From: Amycolatopsis camponoti | GTDB lineage: Bacteria > Actinomycetota > Actinomycetes > Mycobacteriales > Pseudonocardiaceae | Direction of reading: 5' to 3' | Assembly (NCBI RefSeq): GCF_902497555.1 | Contig: NZ_CABVGP010000002.1 | Coordinates: forward strand, 260,501-324,500 | DNA: 64,000 nucleotides | Shown here: in pieces, positions 39,041 to 49,114 of the stretch | Numbering within the stretch: the first letter of the stretch is position 1 | Layout: every line of letters starts with the position of its first letter | Notes under the pieces: model-generated | The model's input: only the letters and a program-made list of their open reading frames with translations | Database searches by the model: none | What the model was told of the DNA's origin: nothing | Position numbers and translations under genes: made by a program

Positions 39041-41592
39041 GCCCGCGGCGGGTGGTCCTGCGGATGGCGCTGGCCAGCCTGCGGTTCCGCGCGGCCGCCT
39101 CGCTGGCGACGCTCGTCGCGGTCCTGGTCGGCTGCTCGCTGCTGATCGCGTGCGGCGGCCTGTTCGAAACGGCGCTCTCGCTCGACGCCCAGCCGCAGCG
39201 GCTGGCGGCCGCGCCGGTCGTCGTGACCGGTTCGGCCGGGTTCAAGCTGCCGGACGAGGAGTCGCAGGTCGTTCCCTACGGAGAGCGCTCCGGCATTCCG
39301 GCCGGGCAGCTGGCCCAGCTCGCGTCGGTGCCGGGCGTGCGGCAGGTCGTGCCGGACACCACGTTCGCCGCGGTCGTCGTCACCGGGTCCGGTCCGCAGA
39401 GCGCCGACGCTCCGCTCGCCGGGCACGGCTGGGACTCCGCCGCGCTCGCGCCTTACTCCCTTGTGGACGGTGCGCCGCCGCACACCCCGGGCCAGGTCGT
39501 GCTCGACGAGGCTTCGGCCCAGGCCGCGGGAGTCGGCACCGGGGGCCAGGTCGGCATCGCCGTGAACGGCGCGCCCCCGCGTGACTTCGTGGTCACCGGG
39601 ATCGCGCACGCGGACACGGTCGGCCCCGCCTTGTTCTTCTCACCCGCCGACGCCCAGCAGTTCTCGGTGCACCCCGGCACGGTCGACCTGGCCGGGATCT
39701 TCCCCGCCGACGGCGTGGACGCCGGTGAGCTCGCCGCCCGGATCGCCGAGCGCGTGCCCGGGCTGAACGTGCTGACCGGCGCGGACCGCGGGTCCGCCGA
39801 GTTCCCCGGCATCGACGGCGCCCAGCTGCCGCTGATCCTGCTCGCCGGCGTGTTCGGCGGCATGGTCCTGGTGGTCATGGCGCTGGTGGTGTCGGCGACG
39901 ATCAGCCTCACCGTGCGGCAGCGGCAGCAGGAGCTCGCGCTCCTGCGGGCGACCGGCGCGACCCCGCGTCAGGTGCACCGGATGGTGCTCGCCGAGACGA
40001 TGGTGGTGGCGGCGCTGGGTGCTCTCGCCGGGCTGGCCGGCGGCCGTTTCATCGGCGCGGAGATCTTCAGCTTCACCACGGGCAACGGGATGCTGCCGCC
40101 CCAGCTGGAGTTCCAGCAGGGGATCATCGCCTTCGGCGGCGGTCTCGTGCTTTCGCTCGCGATTTCGTTCGCCGCCGCGTGGTTCGCCGCGCTGCCGGCG
40201 GCGCGGGCCCGGCCGCTGCAGGCGCTCGTCGAGGCGTCCATCCCGCCCGCGAAGGTGAACGACGTCCGCCGCTTCGGCGCGAAGGTGTTCGCCGGGGTGA
40301 CCGTGCTGCTGGCCGTCGCGACCCTGTTCATGCCGGTCGACATCGCCTCCGCCGTGTGCGGTCCCGCCGTGCTCACCGGCTCGATCGCCGTCGCGCTGAT
40401 CGGCCCCGAGCTGATGGCGTTCGTCGCGACCCGCTTCGGCCCGTTGATCCGGCGGGTCGGCGGCCGGGACGCGGTGCTCGCGGTGATCAACTCGCGGACC
40501 CGGGCGGTGGCGTTCGCCGCCGTACTGACCCCGATCACGCTGGCCACCGCGGTCGCGCTCGGCAACGTCTACGCCGAAACCACGCAGCAGCACGCGATCA
40601 TCGGTGCCTACGCCGACCAGTTGCGGGCCGACGCGGTGGTGACCAGCGGCACCGGGGCGGTCTCGCCCGCGCTGGCCGACGCCGTCCGGCAGGCGCCGGG
40701 CGTCGGGTCGGTGTCGCCGCTGGTGACCAGCCAGGGCTGGATCGAAGAGCCCTACGACGGCAACGGCAGCGACCCGGGCCGGCTGCTCGGCCTCGACGTC
40801 CGGGACGCGAACGGCGTGCTGGCGACGCCGGTGACGTCCGGCTCGCTGGGGGAGCTCACCGGGGAGACGGTGGCGCTGCCCGAAGGCATCGCGGACGACC
40901 TCGACCTGAAGCTCGGCGATCAGATCACCATGCGCCTCGGCGACGGCGCACAGGCGAAGGTTCGCATCGTCGCGTTGCTGGACAGCCCGTCGGGCTACCC
41001 CAGCATCGTGCTGCCGGCCGCGCTGCTCGCCCCGCACACGACGTCGGGCGTGGCGAACCGGCTGCTGGTCCGCGCGGCGGACGGACAGGACGCTGCCGCG
41101 GTCGTCTCGGCGGTCACGTCGGCGACGGTGAACTGGCCGGGAGCCACCGTCGGCGACTCCGACGCGGTCACCGAAAGCTTCGCGGCCAGTGCCGACATCG
41201 AGGCGATGATCCACTACCTGCTGGCCGTGCTGGCGATCGCGTACGCGGCGATCGCGGCGGTGAACACGCTCGCCGTGGCGGTGCTTTCGCGGCGTCGCGA
41301 GTTCGGCGTGCAGCGGCTCGCGGGTGCGCGGCGGGGACAGGTCCGGTCGATGCTGATGATCGAGGGCGGCATCCTCGCCGTGCTCGGCCTGGTGCTCGGC
41401 ACGGGGATCTCACTGTTCACGGTGATTCCCATGGCGCTCTCGTCCGGCACGATCGTGCCGGACGGCCCGCTGTGGGTGTTCCTCGCGGTCATCGCCGCGG
41501 TGTTCCTGATCGTCTGGCCGGTCACCGCGCTCTCCTCGCGGCTGGCGATGCGGCGCAGCCCGATCGAAGCGGTGACGCTGCCGGGGCAATAG
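39037..41592 (+). CDS. FtsX-like ABC permease
   Basis: The 851-aa protein has two FtsX-type permease blocks. One TM segment lies near the N-terminus (SLATLVAVLVGCSLLIACGG), followed by a large extracytoplasmic domain, a group of TM segments near residues 265-390, further ones around 420-510, a second extracytoplasmic domain, and a final group of three near 725-840. This is the duplicated-permease form common in actinobacterial antibiotic efflux systems. It overlaps the ATPase stop by four bases (GTGA). A strong hairpin follows its stop, so the exporter unit probably ends here. Confidence 0.94.
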   Translation: MSPRRVVLRMALASLRFRAAASLATLVAVLVGCSLLIACGGLFETALSLDAQPQRLAAAPVVVTGSAGFKLPDEESQVVPYGERSGIPAGQLAQLASVPGVRQVVPDTTFAAVVVTGSGPQSADAPLAGHGWDSAALAPYSLVDGAPPHTPGQVVLDEASAQAAGVGTGGQVGIAVNGAPPRDFVVTGIAHADTVGPALFFSPADAQQFSVHPGTVDLAGIFPADGVDAGELAARIAERVPGLNVLTGADRGSAEFPGIDGAQLPLILLAGVFGGMVLVVMALVVSATISLTVRQRQQELALLRATGATPRQVHRMVLAETMVVAALGALAGLAGGRFIGAEIFSFTTGNGMLPPQLEFQQGIIAFGGGLVLSLAISFAAAWFAALPAARARPLQALVEASIPPAKVNDVRRFGAKVFAGVTVLLAVATLFMPVDIASAVCGPAVLTGSIAVALIGPELMAFVATRFGPLIRRVGGRDAVLAVINSRTRAVAFAAVLTPITLATAVALGNVYAETTQQHAIIGAYADQLRADAVVTSGTGAVSPALADAVRQAPGVGSVSPLVTSQGWIEEPYDGNGSDPGRLLGLDVRDANGVLATPVTSGSLGELTGETVALPEGIADDLDLKLGDQITMRLGDGAQAKVRIVALLDSPSGYPSIVLPAALLAPHTTSGVANRLLVRAADGQDAAAVVSAVTSATVNWPGATVGDSDAVTESFAASADIEAMIHYLLAVLAIAYAAIAAVNTLAVAVLSRRREFGVQRLAGARRGQVRSMLMIEGGILAVLGLVLGTGISLFTVIPMALSSGTIVPDGPLWVFLAVIAAVFLIVWPVTALSSRLAMRRSPIEAVTLPGQ

Positions 41593-41610
41593 CGATTCAT
41601 AGGGGTTAGC

Positions 41611-41664
41611 GGGCCGGCCCGGTGCGGATAGTGTCGAAATCGACTATCCGCACCGGGCCGGCCC
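41611..41664. terminator. 22-bp hairpin between the exporter and the glycosyltransferase-like gene
   Basis: Arms 41611-41632 and 41643-41664 are perfect reverse complements around a 10-base loop; TTTCCTTTTC follows. It can end the exporter transcript. TAGGGGTTA at 41600-41608 just before it resembles the TTAGGGGT boxes, so the same stretch could also carry control of the next gene. Confidence 0.8.
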
Positions 41665-41690
41665 GGTTTCCTTTTCTGGAGTGGATCCCC

Positions 41691-42536
41691 ATGCGCGTAC
41701 TCCTGGCCGCCCCGCCGTCGCCCGCGCGGCTGCACAACCTGGTTCCCCTCGCGTGGGCACTGCGGACCGCCGGCCACGACGTGAAGATCGCCGGACGGAC
41801 ATCGTTCGTCGACGAGATCCTTCGCACGGGTTGCGTCGCCGTCGACCTCGGCACCTCGGAGTCCGCGGCGCTGACCGGGTTCGCCGAGCTGTGGGGGCCC
41901 GACGTCGTGGTCTCCTCCCCGGGGGCCCCTGCTTACGGTGGCGACACGGTCCGGGTGCTGGGTCCGCTGGACGAGCCTGGCTCTTCCGACGCGGACACGA
42001 CGTTCGACACCGTGCCGCCGTCGCTGCGGGACTCTTCGAACGTCCGCCCGGTCCGGCACGTGCCGTATTCCGGTCCGGTCGTGGTGCCGGAGTGGTTGCG
42101 CCGCAAGGCAAGGCGCAGCCGCGTGCTGCTGTCGCTCACGGACCCGACGCTGGCCGGGCCGGTGTTCGACGCCGTCGGCGGTCTCGAGGCCGAGGTCGTC
42201 TGGGCGACCGATTCGAGCCCCGCGGGCGTGTCGATGCCGCCCAACGTCCGGCTCGTCGACACCGCTCCTCCGGCGGCGCTCCTGCCGACGTGCTCAGCGG
42301 TCATCCACGACGGCGACGCATCCCTCGCCCTCGCGGCGGCGACGCACGGTGTGCCGCAGCTTTCCCTGACGGAGACGGCGATCGGCGCTCGCATCGCGGC
42401 GGTCGGCGCCGGGCTGGTGGGGTCCGCGGGCGGCGTCGCGGAGCTGGCTGCGCTGAGTGCCGCGGCGACCGCGTTGCGGGACGAGATCGCCGGCCTGCCG
42501 GCGCCGCGCGAGCTGATCGGCGCGCTGACCCGCTGA
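41691..42536 (+). CDS. Short, atypical GT1 (macrolide-type) glycosyltransferase homologue
   Basis: The 281-aa product starts MRVLLAAPPSPARLHNLVPL and continues LAWALRTAGHDV, the usual opening of actinomycete macrolide glycosyltransferases, and has the family block VPYSGPVVVPEWL. Typical members are about 380-430 aa. Here the acceptor domain is compressed at two places, before FAELWGPDVVV and before TVPPSLR. The donor-binding HHGGxGT motif appears as IHDGDAS, losing one His and the second Gly. It could be a compact active enzyme, an auxiliary subunit or a decaying copy. It is the only glycosyltransferase-like gene in the window, so either it transfers the sugar made by the 22.5-25.5 kb operon or the real transferase lies outside. 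Confidence 0.75.
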   Translation: MRVLLAAPPSPARLHNLVPLAWALRTAGHDVKIAGRTSFVDEILRTGCVAVDLGTSESAALTGFAELWGPDVVVSSPGAPAYGGDTVRVLGPLDEPGSSDADTTFDTVPPSLRDSSNVRPVRHVPYSGPVVVPEWLRRKARRSRVLLSLTDPTLAGPVFDAVGGLEAEVVWATDSSPAGVSMPPNVRLVDTAPPAALLPTCSAVIHDGDASLALAAATHGVPQLSLTETAIGARIAAVGAGLVGSAGGVAELAALSAAATALRDEIAGLPAPRELIGALTR

Positions 42537-42661
42537 TTGTGGGGCCGTTAGGGGTGGGGCGGCACAAAGACCGTCGGTAGCGTTTTCGACGTGGCACCTT
42601 CCACTCTTTTCCGCGGTTAGGTGGTCGATTACGTGAATACCGTTTTCCAGGGGGTAATGGC
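42537..42661 (+). promoter_or_regulatory. Upstream region of PKS D with a TTAGGGGT box
   Basis: TTAGGGGT at 42548-42555 and the decamer AAAGACCGTC at 42566-42575 are both shared with the control region of PKS C. GGTTAGGTGG at 42615-42624 may be a weaker box. AGGGGG before GTG 42662 is the ribosome-binding site. The region probably drives D, E and F. Confidence 0.55.
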
Positions 42662-45600
42662 GTGAGCGCCGAAAACGAGCGGAAACTGCTCGACTACCTC
42701 AAGCGCGCGACCGCCGACCTGCGCGAGGCCAAGGGCGCCCTGCAGGAGGTCCGGCGGCGCGACAGCGAGCCGATCGCGATCGTCGGCATGGACTGCCGCT
42801 ATCCCGGCGGGGTCTCCTCCGCCGACGACCTCTGGGAGCTGGTCGGCACCGGGACCGACGCCATCGGCGCGTTCCCGGCCGACCGCGGCTGGCCCCTCGA
42901 CCGCCTCTACGACCCTGCGGGCGAGCGGCCCGGCACCACGAACACGCGCGAAGGCGGCTTCCTGCGCGACGCCGCGGAGTTCGACCCCGAGTTCTTCGGG
43001 ATCTCGCCCCGCGAAGCGCTCGGCATGGACGCTCAGCAGCGGCTGCTGCTGGAGACGTCGTGGACGGCGCTGGAGCGGGCGGGCATCGTCCCGGAAACCC
43101 TGCGCGGCAGCAGCACCGGCGTCTTCGCCGGCGTGATGTACCACGACTACCTCGGCCACGCGGCCGCCGGCAGCGTCGTCTCCGGCCGGGTCGCCTACGC
43201 ACTCGGCCTGGAAGGCCCCGCGGTCTCGGTCGACACCGCCTGCTCGTCGTCCCTGGTCGCCCTGCACTGGGCCACGCAGGCGCTTCGCCGCGGCGACTGC
43301 TCGCTGGCCCTCGTCGGCGGCGTCACGGTGATGGCCACCCCCGAAACGTTCGTCTACTTCACCGAGCAGCGCGGCCTGTCCGACGACGGCCGCTGCAAGG
43401 CCTTCGCCGCGGGTGCCGACGGCACCGGCTGGGGCGAAGGCGTCGGCGTGCTCGTCGTCGAGCGCCTCTCCGACGCCCAGCGCCTTGGCCACGAGATCCT
43501 CGCCGTCGTCCGCGGCAGCGCGGTCAACTCCGACGGCGCTTCCAGCGGTCTGACCGTCCCCAACGGACCGGCCCAGCAGCGCGTGATCCGCCAGGCCCTC
43601 GCCACCGCCGGACTGTCCACAGCGGACGTCGACCTCGTCGAAGGGCACGGCACCGGCACGAAGCTCGGCGACCCGATCGAGGCGCAGGCGCTGCTGGCCA
43701 CCTACGGCCAGGACCGCCCGGCGGACCAGCCCCTGTGGCTCGGCTCGCTCAAGTCCAACATCGGGCACACCCAGGCGGCCGCGGGCGTCGGCGGCGTGAT
43801 CAAGGTCGTGCAGGCCATCCGGCACGGCGTCCTGCCGAAGACCTTGCACGTGGACACGCCGTCACCGCACGTCGACTGGTCGGCCGGTGCGGTGGAACTG
43901 CTCACCGAGGCCCGCGAGTGGCCCGCGGCCGACCGGCCCCGCCGCGGCGCGGTGTCGTCGTTCGGCATCAGCGGCACCAACGCCCACGTGATCATCGAGC
44001 AGGCCGAATCCGCCGCCGAAGAGCCCTCGGGGGCTGACGTCCCGGTGGTCGCGTGGCCGGTCTCGGCGGACACCGCGGACGCTGTCGCCGCTCAGGCCCA
44101 GCAGCTCGTGGACCACGAGGGAGACCTGGCGGACGTCGGGTTCTCGCTGGCCACGACCCGCTCGGCGCTGGACCACCGCGCCGTCGTCGTCGGCTCCGAC
44201 ATCGCCGAGCTGCGTGCCGGGCTGACCGCGCTCGCTGCCGGGGAGAACGCGCCGAACGTCGTCCGCGACCGCCGGGGCACCGGCCGGACGGCCTTCCTCT
44301 TCACCGGCCAGGGCGCCCAGCGCGCCGGCATGGGCACGGTCCTCGCCGCGAAGTACCCGGTGTTCGCCGCCGCGCTCGACGCCGTGTGCGACCGGCTCGA
44401 CCTCGACCGCGCGGTCTTCGACGACGCCGATGCCCTGGCCCGGACCGGTTTCACGCAACCCGCGCTGTTCGCGTTCGAGGTCGCGCTATACCGGCTGTTC
44501 GAGTCGTGGGGCCTGAAGCCCGACCACCTGCTGGGCCACTCGATCGGCGAGCTGGCCGCGGCCCACGTGGCCGGGATCCTCTCGCTCGACGACGCTTGCA
44601 CGCTCGTCGCGGCCCGTGCGCGGCTCATGCAGGCTCTCCCCGCCGGCGGGGCGATGGTCACGATCCCGGCGACCGAGGCCGAGGTGACCCCGCTGCTGAC
44701 GGCCGGGGTGAGCATCGCCGCGATCAACGGCCCCCGCTCCCTGGTGGTCTCGGGCGCCGAGGACGAGGTCGCCGCCGTCGTCGCGCACTTCGAACGCCCC
44801 AAGAAGCTGCACGTCTCGCACGCCTTCCACTCGCCGCTGATGGAGCCGATGCTGGCCGAGTTCGCGGCCGTGGCGGCGAAACTCACCTACGCGAAGCCCG
44901 AAATCCCGATCGTCTCCACGGTGTCCGCCGACGCCGACCTGACTTCGCCGGAGTACTGGGTGGAGCAGGTCCGCGCGACCGTCCGGTTCGACGACGGCCT
45001 GCGCTCGCTTCTCGAAGAGGGCGTCCGGACGTTCGTCGAGATCGGCCCGGCCCCGGTCCTGACCGCCGCCGCGAGCACCGCCTCCGACGACGAATCGCTC
45101 GCCTTCGTCCCGGCCGCCCGCAAGGACCGCGACGAGGCGCACGCCGTCGTCACCGCGGTCGCCGCGCTGCACGCCCGCGGGATTCCCGTGGACTGGACGG
45201 CGTTCTACGCCGGGGCGCGACGCGTCGAGCTGCCGACCTACGCCTTCCGCCGCACCCGCTACTGGCTGCCGGCCACCACCACGACCGGCGACGCCGCCGA
45301 CCACGGCCAGCAGCCGGCCGCGCACCCGATGCTCAGCGCCGTCGTCCGCGTGCCCGAGTCGGACACGGTCGTGCTGACCGGGCGGCTGTCGGCCGAGACC
45401 GTGCCGTGGATCGCCGACCACGTCGTGCTTGGCACGATCCTGCTGCCCGGCACGGCGTTCGTCGAGCTGGCGCGCGCCGCCGCCGACGAGATCGGCTACA
45501 CCGGGATCGAAGAGCTGACCCTGCAGGCCCCGCTCGCCTTGACGACGGGCGCGGCCCTCCAGGTCACCCTGGACGCCGAGGACGGCGGCCGGCGGCGGCT

Positions 45601-47800
45601 GACCGTCCACTCGCGACCGGACGGCGAAGACGCCTGGACCCGGCACGCCGAAGGGTTCATCACGGCCGAAGCGGACGTGCCGGCGTTCGACCTCGCCGAA
45701 TGGCCGCCCGCCGGAGCCACCGAGATCCCCCTGGAAGACCCATACGCGCAGCTCGCGGACCTGGGCTACGACTACGGCCCGGCGTTCCAGGGCCTGCGCG
45801 CGATGTGGCGCCGCGGCGACGACGTCTACGCGGAGGTCGCGCTCCCCGAGGGCGCCCGCGACTACGGCCTGCACCCGGCGCTGTTCGACGCCGCGATGCA
45901 CGCCCAGCTGCTCGGCCCGGCCCCCGGCGACGACGACGTCAAGCCGATGCTGCCGTTCTCCTTCAGCGGCACGACCTGGCACGCCGCCGGAACCGAAGCG
46001 GTCCGCGTCCACGTGTCGCCGACCGGGCCGGAGACCATCACCCTGCGGATCGCCGATGCCACCGGAAACCCGGTGCTGACGGTCGATTCCCTGGCCGCAC
46101 GGGCGATCTCGCTCGACAAGCTCACCCCGAACGCGCTGTTCCGCACGGCTTGGGAGCCGGCACCCTCGGGCCCGGCGGTCGTCGCGAAGGTGCTGGAAGT
46201 GTCCACACCGGACGGTCCGGTTCCGGAGCGGGCCCGCGCGGCCACCCGGCAGGTGCTGGCCGCCATCCAGGGCTCCGAGGAGCGCCTGGCCGTGGTCACG
46301 CGCGGCGCGGTGTCGGTCGACGGCGAGGACGTCGACCCGGCGCTCGCGACGGTGTGGGGCCTGGTGCGCGCGGCGGAAGCCGAGAACCCGGGCCGGTTCG
46401 TGCTCGTCGACGGCGACGCCGAAACCGCGCTGGCCACCGGCGAGCCCGAGGTGGCCGTCCGCGACGGAAAGGCGTACGTCCCCCGGCTGGTCGCGGCGAC
46501 GCCGTCCGGTGACCTGGGCTGGAACCTCGAACGCACGGTCCTGATCACCGGCGGTACCGGCGGCCTCGGCGCTGTCGTCGCGAAGCACCTGGTGACCGAC
46601 CACGGCGTCCGGAACCTGCTGCTGACCAGCCGCCGCGGCGCGGACGCACCCGGCGCCGCGGCCCTGCGCGAAGAGCTGAAGTCCTGGGGCGCCGAAGTCA
46701 CCATCGCCAGCTGCGACGTCACCGACCGCGCGTCAGTGGCGGCGCTGCTCGACGGCGTCGAGCTGACCGCGGTGGTGCACGCGGCGGGCGTCCCGTCCGC
46801 GGGCCGCGTCGAGAACCTCACCGACGAGGAGCTGGACCGCGTCTTCGCCCCGAAGGTCGACGGTGCCTGGCACCTGCACGAGCTCACGCGCGACCTCGAC
46901 GCGTTCATCCTGTTCTCCTCGGCCGCGAGCACGGTGCTGGCCGCCGGGCAGGCCGGGTACGCCGCGGCCAACGCCTTCCTCGACGAACTCGCCCGCCACC
47001 GCCACGCCCAGGGTCTCCCGGCGACCGCGCTGGACTGGGGCGCCTGGGCCGAAGACGGCGGCATGGCCGGCGAGCTGGCCGAGGCCGACTTCCGCCGCCT
47101 GCGCCGCCTCGGCACCCCGCCGATGGCCACCGCCGACGCACTCGCGCTGTTCGACGCCTGCCTGGTCGCCGAGGACGCCGTCCTCGCGCCGGTGATGCTG
47201 GACATGGCGGCCCTGCGGTCTCGCGCGGACTCGCTGCCGCCGGTCCTGCGTGGCATGGTCCGGCCCGCGGCACCTCGCCGGACGGCGGCGAAGACCGACG
47301 GCGCCGTCCCGGCCCGGCTCGCGACGCTCCCGGAGTCCGAACGTCAGGCGTACCTGCTGGAGGTCGTGTCCGGCCAGGTCAAGGCGGTGCTGGGCCTGGG
47401 GTTCGTCGAGCCGGAGCGGGCCTTCCAGGAGATGGGCTTCGACTCCCTGACGTCGGTCGAGCTGCGCAACCAGCTCGGCGCCCTGACCGGCCTGAAGCTG
47501 ACCGCGACGATCGTGTTCGACCACCCGACACCGGCCGCGCTGGCCGCGCGCCTGCACGCCCTACTGGGCCCGGGCCGCGGCCCGGCCGACTCGCTGCTGG
47601 CCGAGATCGACCGCCTGGAGGCGTCCCTGGCCGCCGCGGGCTCGCTGAACGGCTCGACGGCGAAGGTCACCGCCCGCCTCGAGGCGCTGTCCCGCAAGTG
47701 GACCGAGGCGAACACGGGCACCCCCGAGGCCGCCGACCTGGACGAAGCCACCGACGACGAGCTCTTCGCCGTGCTCGATGAAGAACTGGGGATCTCTTGA
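42662..47800 (+). CDS. Modular type I PKS D, single module KS-AT-DH-KR-ACP
   Basis: This 1712-aa protein has a class 1a N-docking helix ([19 protein letters not shown]), KS with Cys194, malonyl AT (Ser627, HAFH 720-723), DH with [10 protein letters not shown] (His920), KR and ACP (Ser1595). The KR has TGGTGGLG, Ser and Tyr, but its LDD position reads PSA and there is no A-type Trp, so its stereochemical class is unclear; with an active DH the product is an alkene either way. The C-terminal [12 protein letters not shown] is a class 1a docking tail fitting PKS E. The stop codon directly abuts the end of a tnpB element, whose terminal bases may supply it. Confidence 0.96.
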   Translation: MSAENERKLLDYLKRATADLREAKGALQEVRRRDSEPIAIVGMDCRYPGGVSSADDLWELVGTGTDAIGAFPADRGWPLDRLYDPAGERPGTTNTREGGFLRDAAEFDPEFFGISPREALGMDAQQRLLLETSWTALERAGIVPETLRGSSTGVFAGVMYHDYLGHAAAGSVVSGRVAYALGLEGPAVSVDTACSSSLVALHWATQALRRGDCSLALVGGVTVMATPETFVYFTEQRGLSDDGRCKAFAAGADGTGWGEGVGVLVVERLSDAQRLGHEILAVVRGSAVNSDGASSGLTVPNGPAQQRVIRQALATAGLSTADVDLVEGHGTGTKLGDPIEAQALLATYGQDRPADQPLWLGSLKSNIGHTQAAAGVGGVIKVVQAIRHGVLPKTLHVDTPSPHVDWSAGAVELLTEAREWPAADRPRRGAVSSFGISGTNAHVIIEQAESAAEEPSGADVPVVAWPVSADTADAVAAQAQQLVDHEGDLADVGFSLATTRSALDHRAVVVGSDIAELRAGLTALAAGENAPNVVRDRRGTGRTAFLFTGQGAQRAGMGTVLAAKYPVFAAALDAVCDRLDLDRAVFDDADALARTGFTQPALFAFEVALYRLFESWGLKPDHLLGHSIGELAAAHVAGILSLDDACTLVAARARLMQALPAGGAMVTIPATEAEVTPLLTAGVSIAAINGPRSLVVSGAEDEVAAVVAHFERPKKLHVSHAFHSPLMEPMLAEFAAVAAKLTYAKPEIPIVSTVSADADLTSPEYWVEQVRATVRFDDGLRSLLEEGVRTFVEIGPAPVLTAAASTASDDESLAFVPAARKDRDEAHAVVTAVAALHARGIPVDWTAFYAGARRVELPTYAFRRTRYWLPATTTTGDAADHGQQPAAHPMLSAVVRVPESDTVVLTGRLSAETVPWIADHVVLGTILLPGTAFVELARAAADEIGYTGIEELTLQAPLALTTGAALQVTLDAEDGGRRRLTVHSRPDGEDAWTRHAEGFITAEADVPAFDLAEWPPAGATEIPLEDPYAQLADLGYDYGPAFQGLRAMWRRGDDVYAEVALPEGARDYGLHPALFDAAMHAQLLGPAPGDDDVKPMLPFSFSGTTWHAAGTEAVRVHVSPTGPETITLRIADATGNPVLTVDSLAARAISLDKLTPNALFRTAWEPAPSGPAVVAKVLEVSTPDGPVPERARAATRQVLAAIQGSEERLAVVTRGAVSVDGEDVDPALATVWGLVRAAEAENPGRFVLVDGDAETALATGEPEVAVRDGKAYVPRLVAATPSGDLGWNLERTVLITGGTGGLGAVVAKHLVTDHGVRNLLLTSRRGADAPGAAALREELKSWGAEVTIASCDVTDRASVAALLDGVELTAVVHAAGVPSAGRVENLTDEELDRVFAPKVDGAWHLHELTRDLDAFILFSSAASTVLAAGQAGYAAANAFLDELARHRHAQGLPATALDWGAWAEDGGMAGELAEADFRRLRRLGTPPMATADALALFDACLVAEDAVLAPVMLDMAALRSRADSLPPVLRGMVRPAAPRRTAAKTDGAVPARLATLPESERQAYLLEVVSGQVKAVLGLGFVEPERAFQEMGFDSLTSVELRNQLGALTGLKLTATIVFDHPTPAALAARLHALLGPGRGPADSLLAEIDRLEASLAAAGSLNGSTAKVTARLEALSRKWTEANTGTPEAADLDEATDDELFAVLDEELGIS

Positions 47801-47803
47801 CAT

Positions 47804-47860
47804 CCTCCCTCGCCGGTCGGTGAGGGATTCAACTCAGAACCAGCGCCTACGCGAGGGAGG
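47804..47860 (-). other. Right-end structured region, candidate guide (reRNA/omega RNA) scaffold
   Basis: Two alternative pairings are visible. CCCTCGCC (47807-47814) can pair locally with GGTGAGGG (47819-47826). CCTCCCTCGC (47804-47813) can instead pair perfectly with GCGAGGGAGG (47851-47860), at the very end of tnpB. TnpB guide RNAs arise from this side of the element. A guide running past the end would enter the last codons of PKS D in antisense. This is inference from family knowledge. Confidence 0.45.
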
Positions 47861-49031
47861 TCGAGAGGTGAGGTTCACGCTTCGCAGACCGGCTGTTGCC
47901 GAGGTCTCCGCGTGCTGCGACCGCCTGCCCGGCGGCGATGTTGCGAGCGGCGTTGACGTCGGCGTTGGCGCGGTGTCCGCAGGCAACGCATCGGAACACC
48001 GCTTGGCTCTTGCGGTTTTCCGACGCGCGGTGCCCACAGACCGAGCAAGTCTGCGACGTGTACGCGGCCTTGGTCTTTTCCACCCGACCGGCGGCTTTGT
48101 GCTCCAGCCGGGTCGCGAGCAGGCCCCAGCCGCTGGCGAGGATGCCCCGGTTCAACCCGGCTTTGGACGGGACGTGGACGCCCGGCCGCTCCCGGGTGCC
48201 CCTCGCGGACCTGGTCATACTCGTGACATCGAGGTTCTCGATTCGGATCACGTCGAACCGGCGAGCCAGCTCGGTACTCGTCTTTTCGACCCAGTCCTTA
48301 CGTCGATCCCGCTCGCGAGCTTTGAGCTTCGCGATGGCGGCCTTGACGTTGGCTCGCCGGCGCGAACCGGGCACGCAGCGGGCGAACTTGCGCTGCAGGC
48401 GAAGGAGCCGCCGCCGTTCGCCGGCGGTCAGCGGGGGAACTACGAGAAGTTCGCCGGTGGAAAGCGCGGCCGAGACCACGACGCCTCGATCGACCCCTAC
48501 CACCGCACCGTTTCCGGGCGCGGGGATCGGGTCCGGGACGGCGGCGAACGCAAGATGCCAACGGTGCGCCGCATCCCGGGTGATCCGATAGGATTTCACG
48601 CCCCCGGGCACTACACGGGACCAGCGAAATCGCACCCAGCCCACCTTCGGCACCCACGCACGGCCGGCCTTGCGGCCGAGTCGCTGCACATGGTCGGGCT
48701 TCACCGCAACTTGGCGGAACCCCTCATCGCGGCCGGCTTTCCGCCAGGACGGTTGCCGGGTTGTGCCCGCGAAGAAGTTCCGCATAGCCTGGGCGAAGTC
48801 CCGCAACGCTTGTTGTTGCACCGTAACCGATCCGGCCCGAAGCCAAGCGAATTCGGCGCGGGCTTCGGTCAGCTGACGGGCTTGCTCGAAGTAGCCGGGT
48901 GCCGCGCCGCCGCCCGGCCGCCGGTACGCGTGCTGTTCGACTGCCAGGTTCCAGACGAACCTGGCTTGCCGGGCGTGTTCCAGCAGCCCGGCCACCTGGA
49001 CGGGCGTGGGCAGCAACCGGTATCTGGACAT
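47847..49031 (-). CDS. tnpB: TnpB (IS605 OrfB) RNA-guided nuclease
   Basis: The 394-aa protein starts at ATG 49031 (MSRYRLLPTPVQVAGL), a usual TnpB opening. RuvC-like catalytic residues are all present: D181 in VGVDRGV, E265 in IRIENLDV and D358 in NADVNAARN. A zinc ribbon of two CxxC pairs (C329/C332, C348/C351) sits before the last Asp. Length is normal and the frame is unbroken, so it is likely an active nuclease. TnpB proteins use a guide RNA from their own right end to cut the donor site and favour retention of the element. No transposase TnpA is nearby, so movement would need one in trans. Confidence 0.93.
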   Translation of the reverse strand: MSRYRLLPTPVQVAGLLEHARQARFVWNLAVEQHAYRRPGGGAAPGYFEQARQLTEARAEFAWLRAGSVTVQQQALRDFAQAMRNFFAGTTRQPSWRKAGRDEGFRQVAVKPDHVQRLGRKAGRAWVPKVGWVRFRWSRVVPGGVKSYRITRDAAHRWHLAFAAVPDPIPAPGNGAVVGVDRGVVVSAALSTGELLVVPPLTAGERRRLLRLQRKFARCVPGSRRRANVKAAIAKLKARERDRRKDWVEKTSTELARRFDVIRIENLDVTSMTRSARGTRERPGVHVPSKAGLNRGILASGWGLLATRLEHKAAGRVEKTKAAYTSQTCSVCGHRASENRKSQAVFRCVACGHRANADVNAARNIAAGQAVAARGDLGNSRSAKREPHLSTSLA

Positions 49032-49076
49032 CGTGATCAAGGTAGCGCGTCCCACCGACGGAACAGGCTTTCTCTT

Positions 49077-49090
49077 CTGGGCGAACCCAG
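49077..49090. other. Left-end hairpin of the tnpB element
   Basis: CTGGG (49077-49081) and CCCAG (49086-49090) pair around CGAA. Subterminal hairpins are the recognition structures of IS200/IS605 ends. It lies 46 bases upstream of the tnpB start and 15 bases before the RBS of PKS E. Confidence 0.45.
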
Positions 49091-49114
49091 GGGGCGCAGT
49101 CGATTGGAGCTTCG

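Larger units (their letters stand above)
47801..49100 (-). mobile_element. tnpB-only IS200/IS605-family (IS1341-type) insertion between PKS D and PKS E
   Basis: About 1.3 kb between two otherwise contiguous PKS genes contains tnpB on the minus strand and no tnpA. At the tnpB 3' side there is a hairpin (47807-47826) next to CATCC, reading GGATG on the element strand, typical of right ends of this family as I recall them. At the 5' side there is a small hairpin (49077-49090). The ribosome-binding site of PKS E begins just beyond the left end. Exact ends are not proven; this family leaves no target duplication, so an empty-site homologue is needed to set them. Confidence 0.8.

Noticed and set aside
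41600..41690. Riboswitch before the glycosyltransferase-like gene
   Set aside because: The single long perfect hairpin with a T-rich tail is better explained as a terminator; no conserved riboswitch core was seen.
47801..49114. Full IS605 element with tnpA, or a Cas12-type system
   Set aside because: No tnpA frame and no CRISPR repeats are present; the single protein has TnpB length and motif order.
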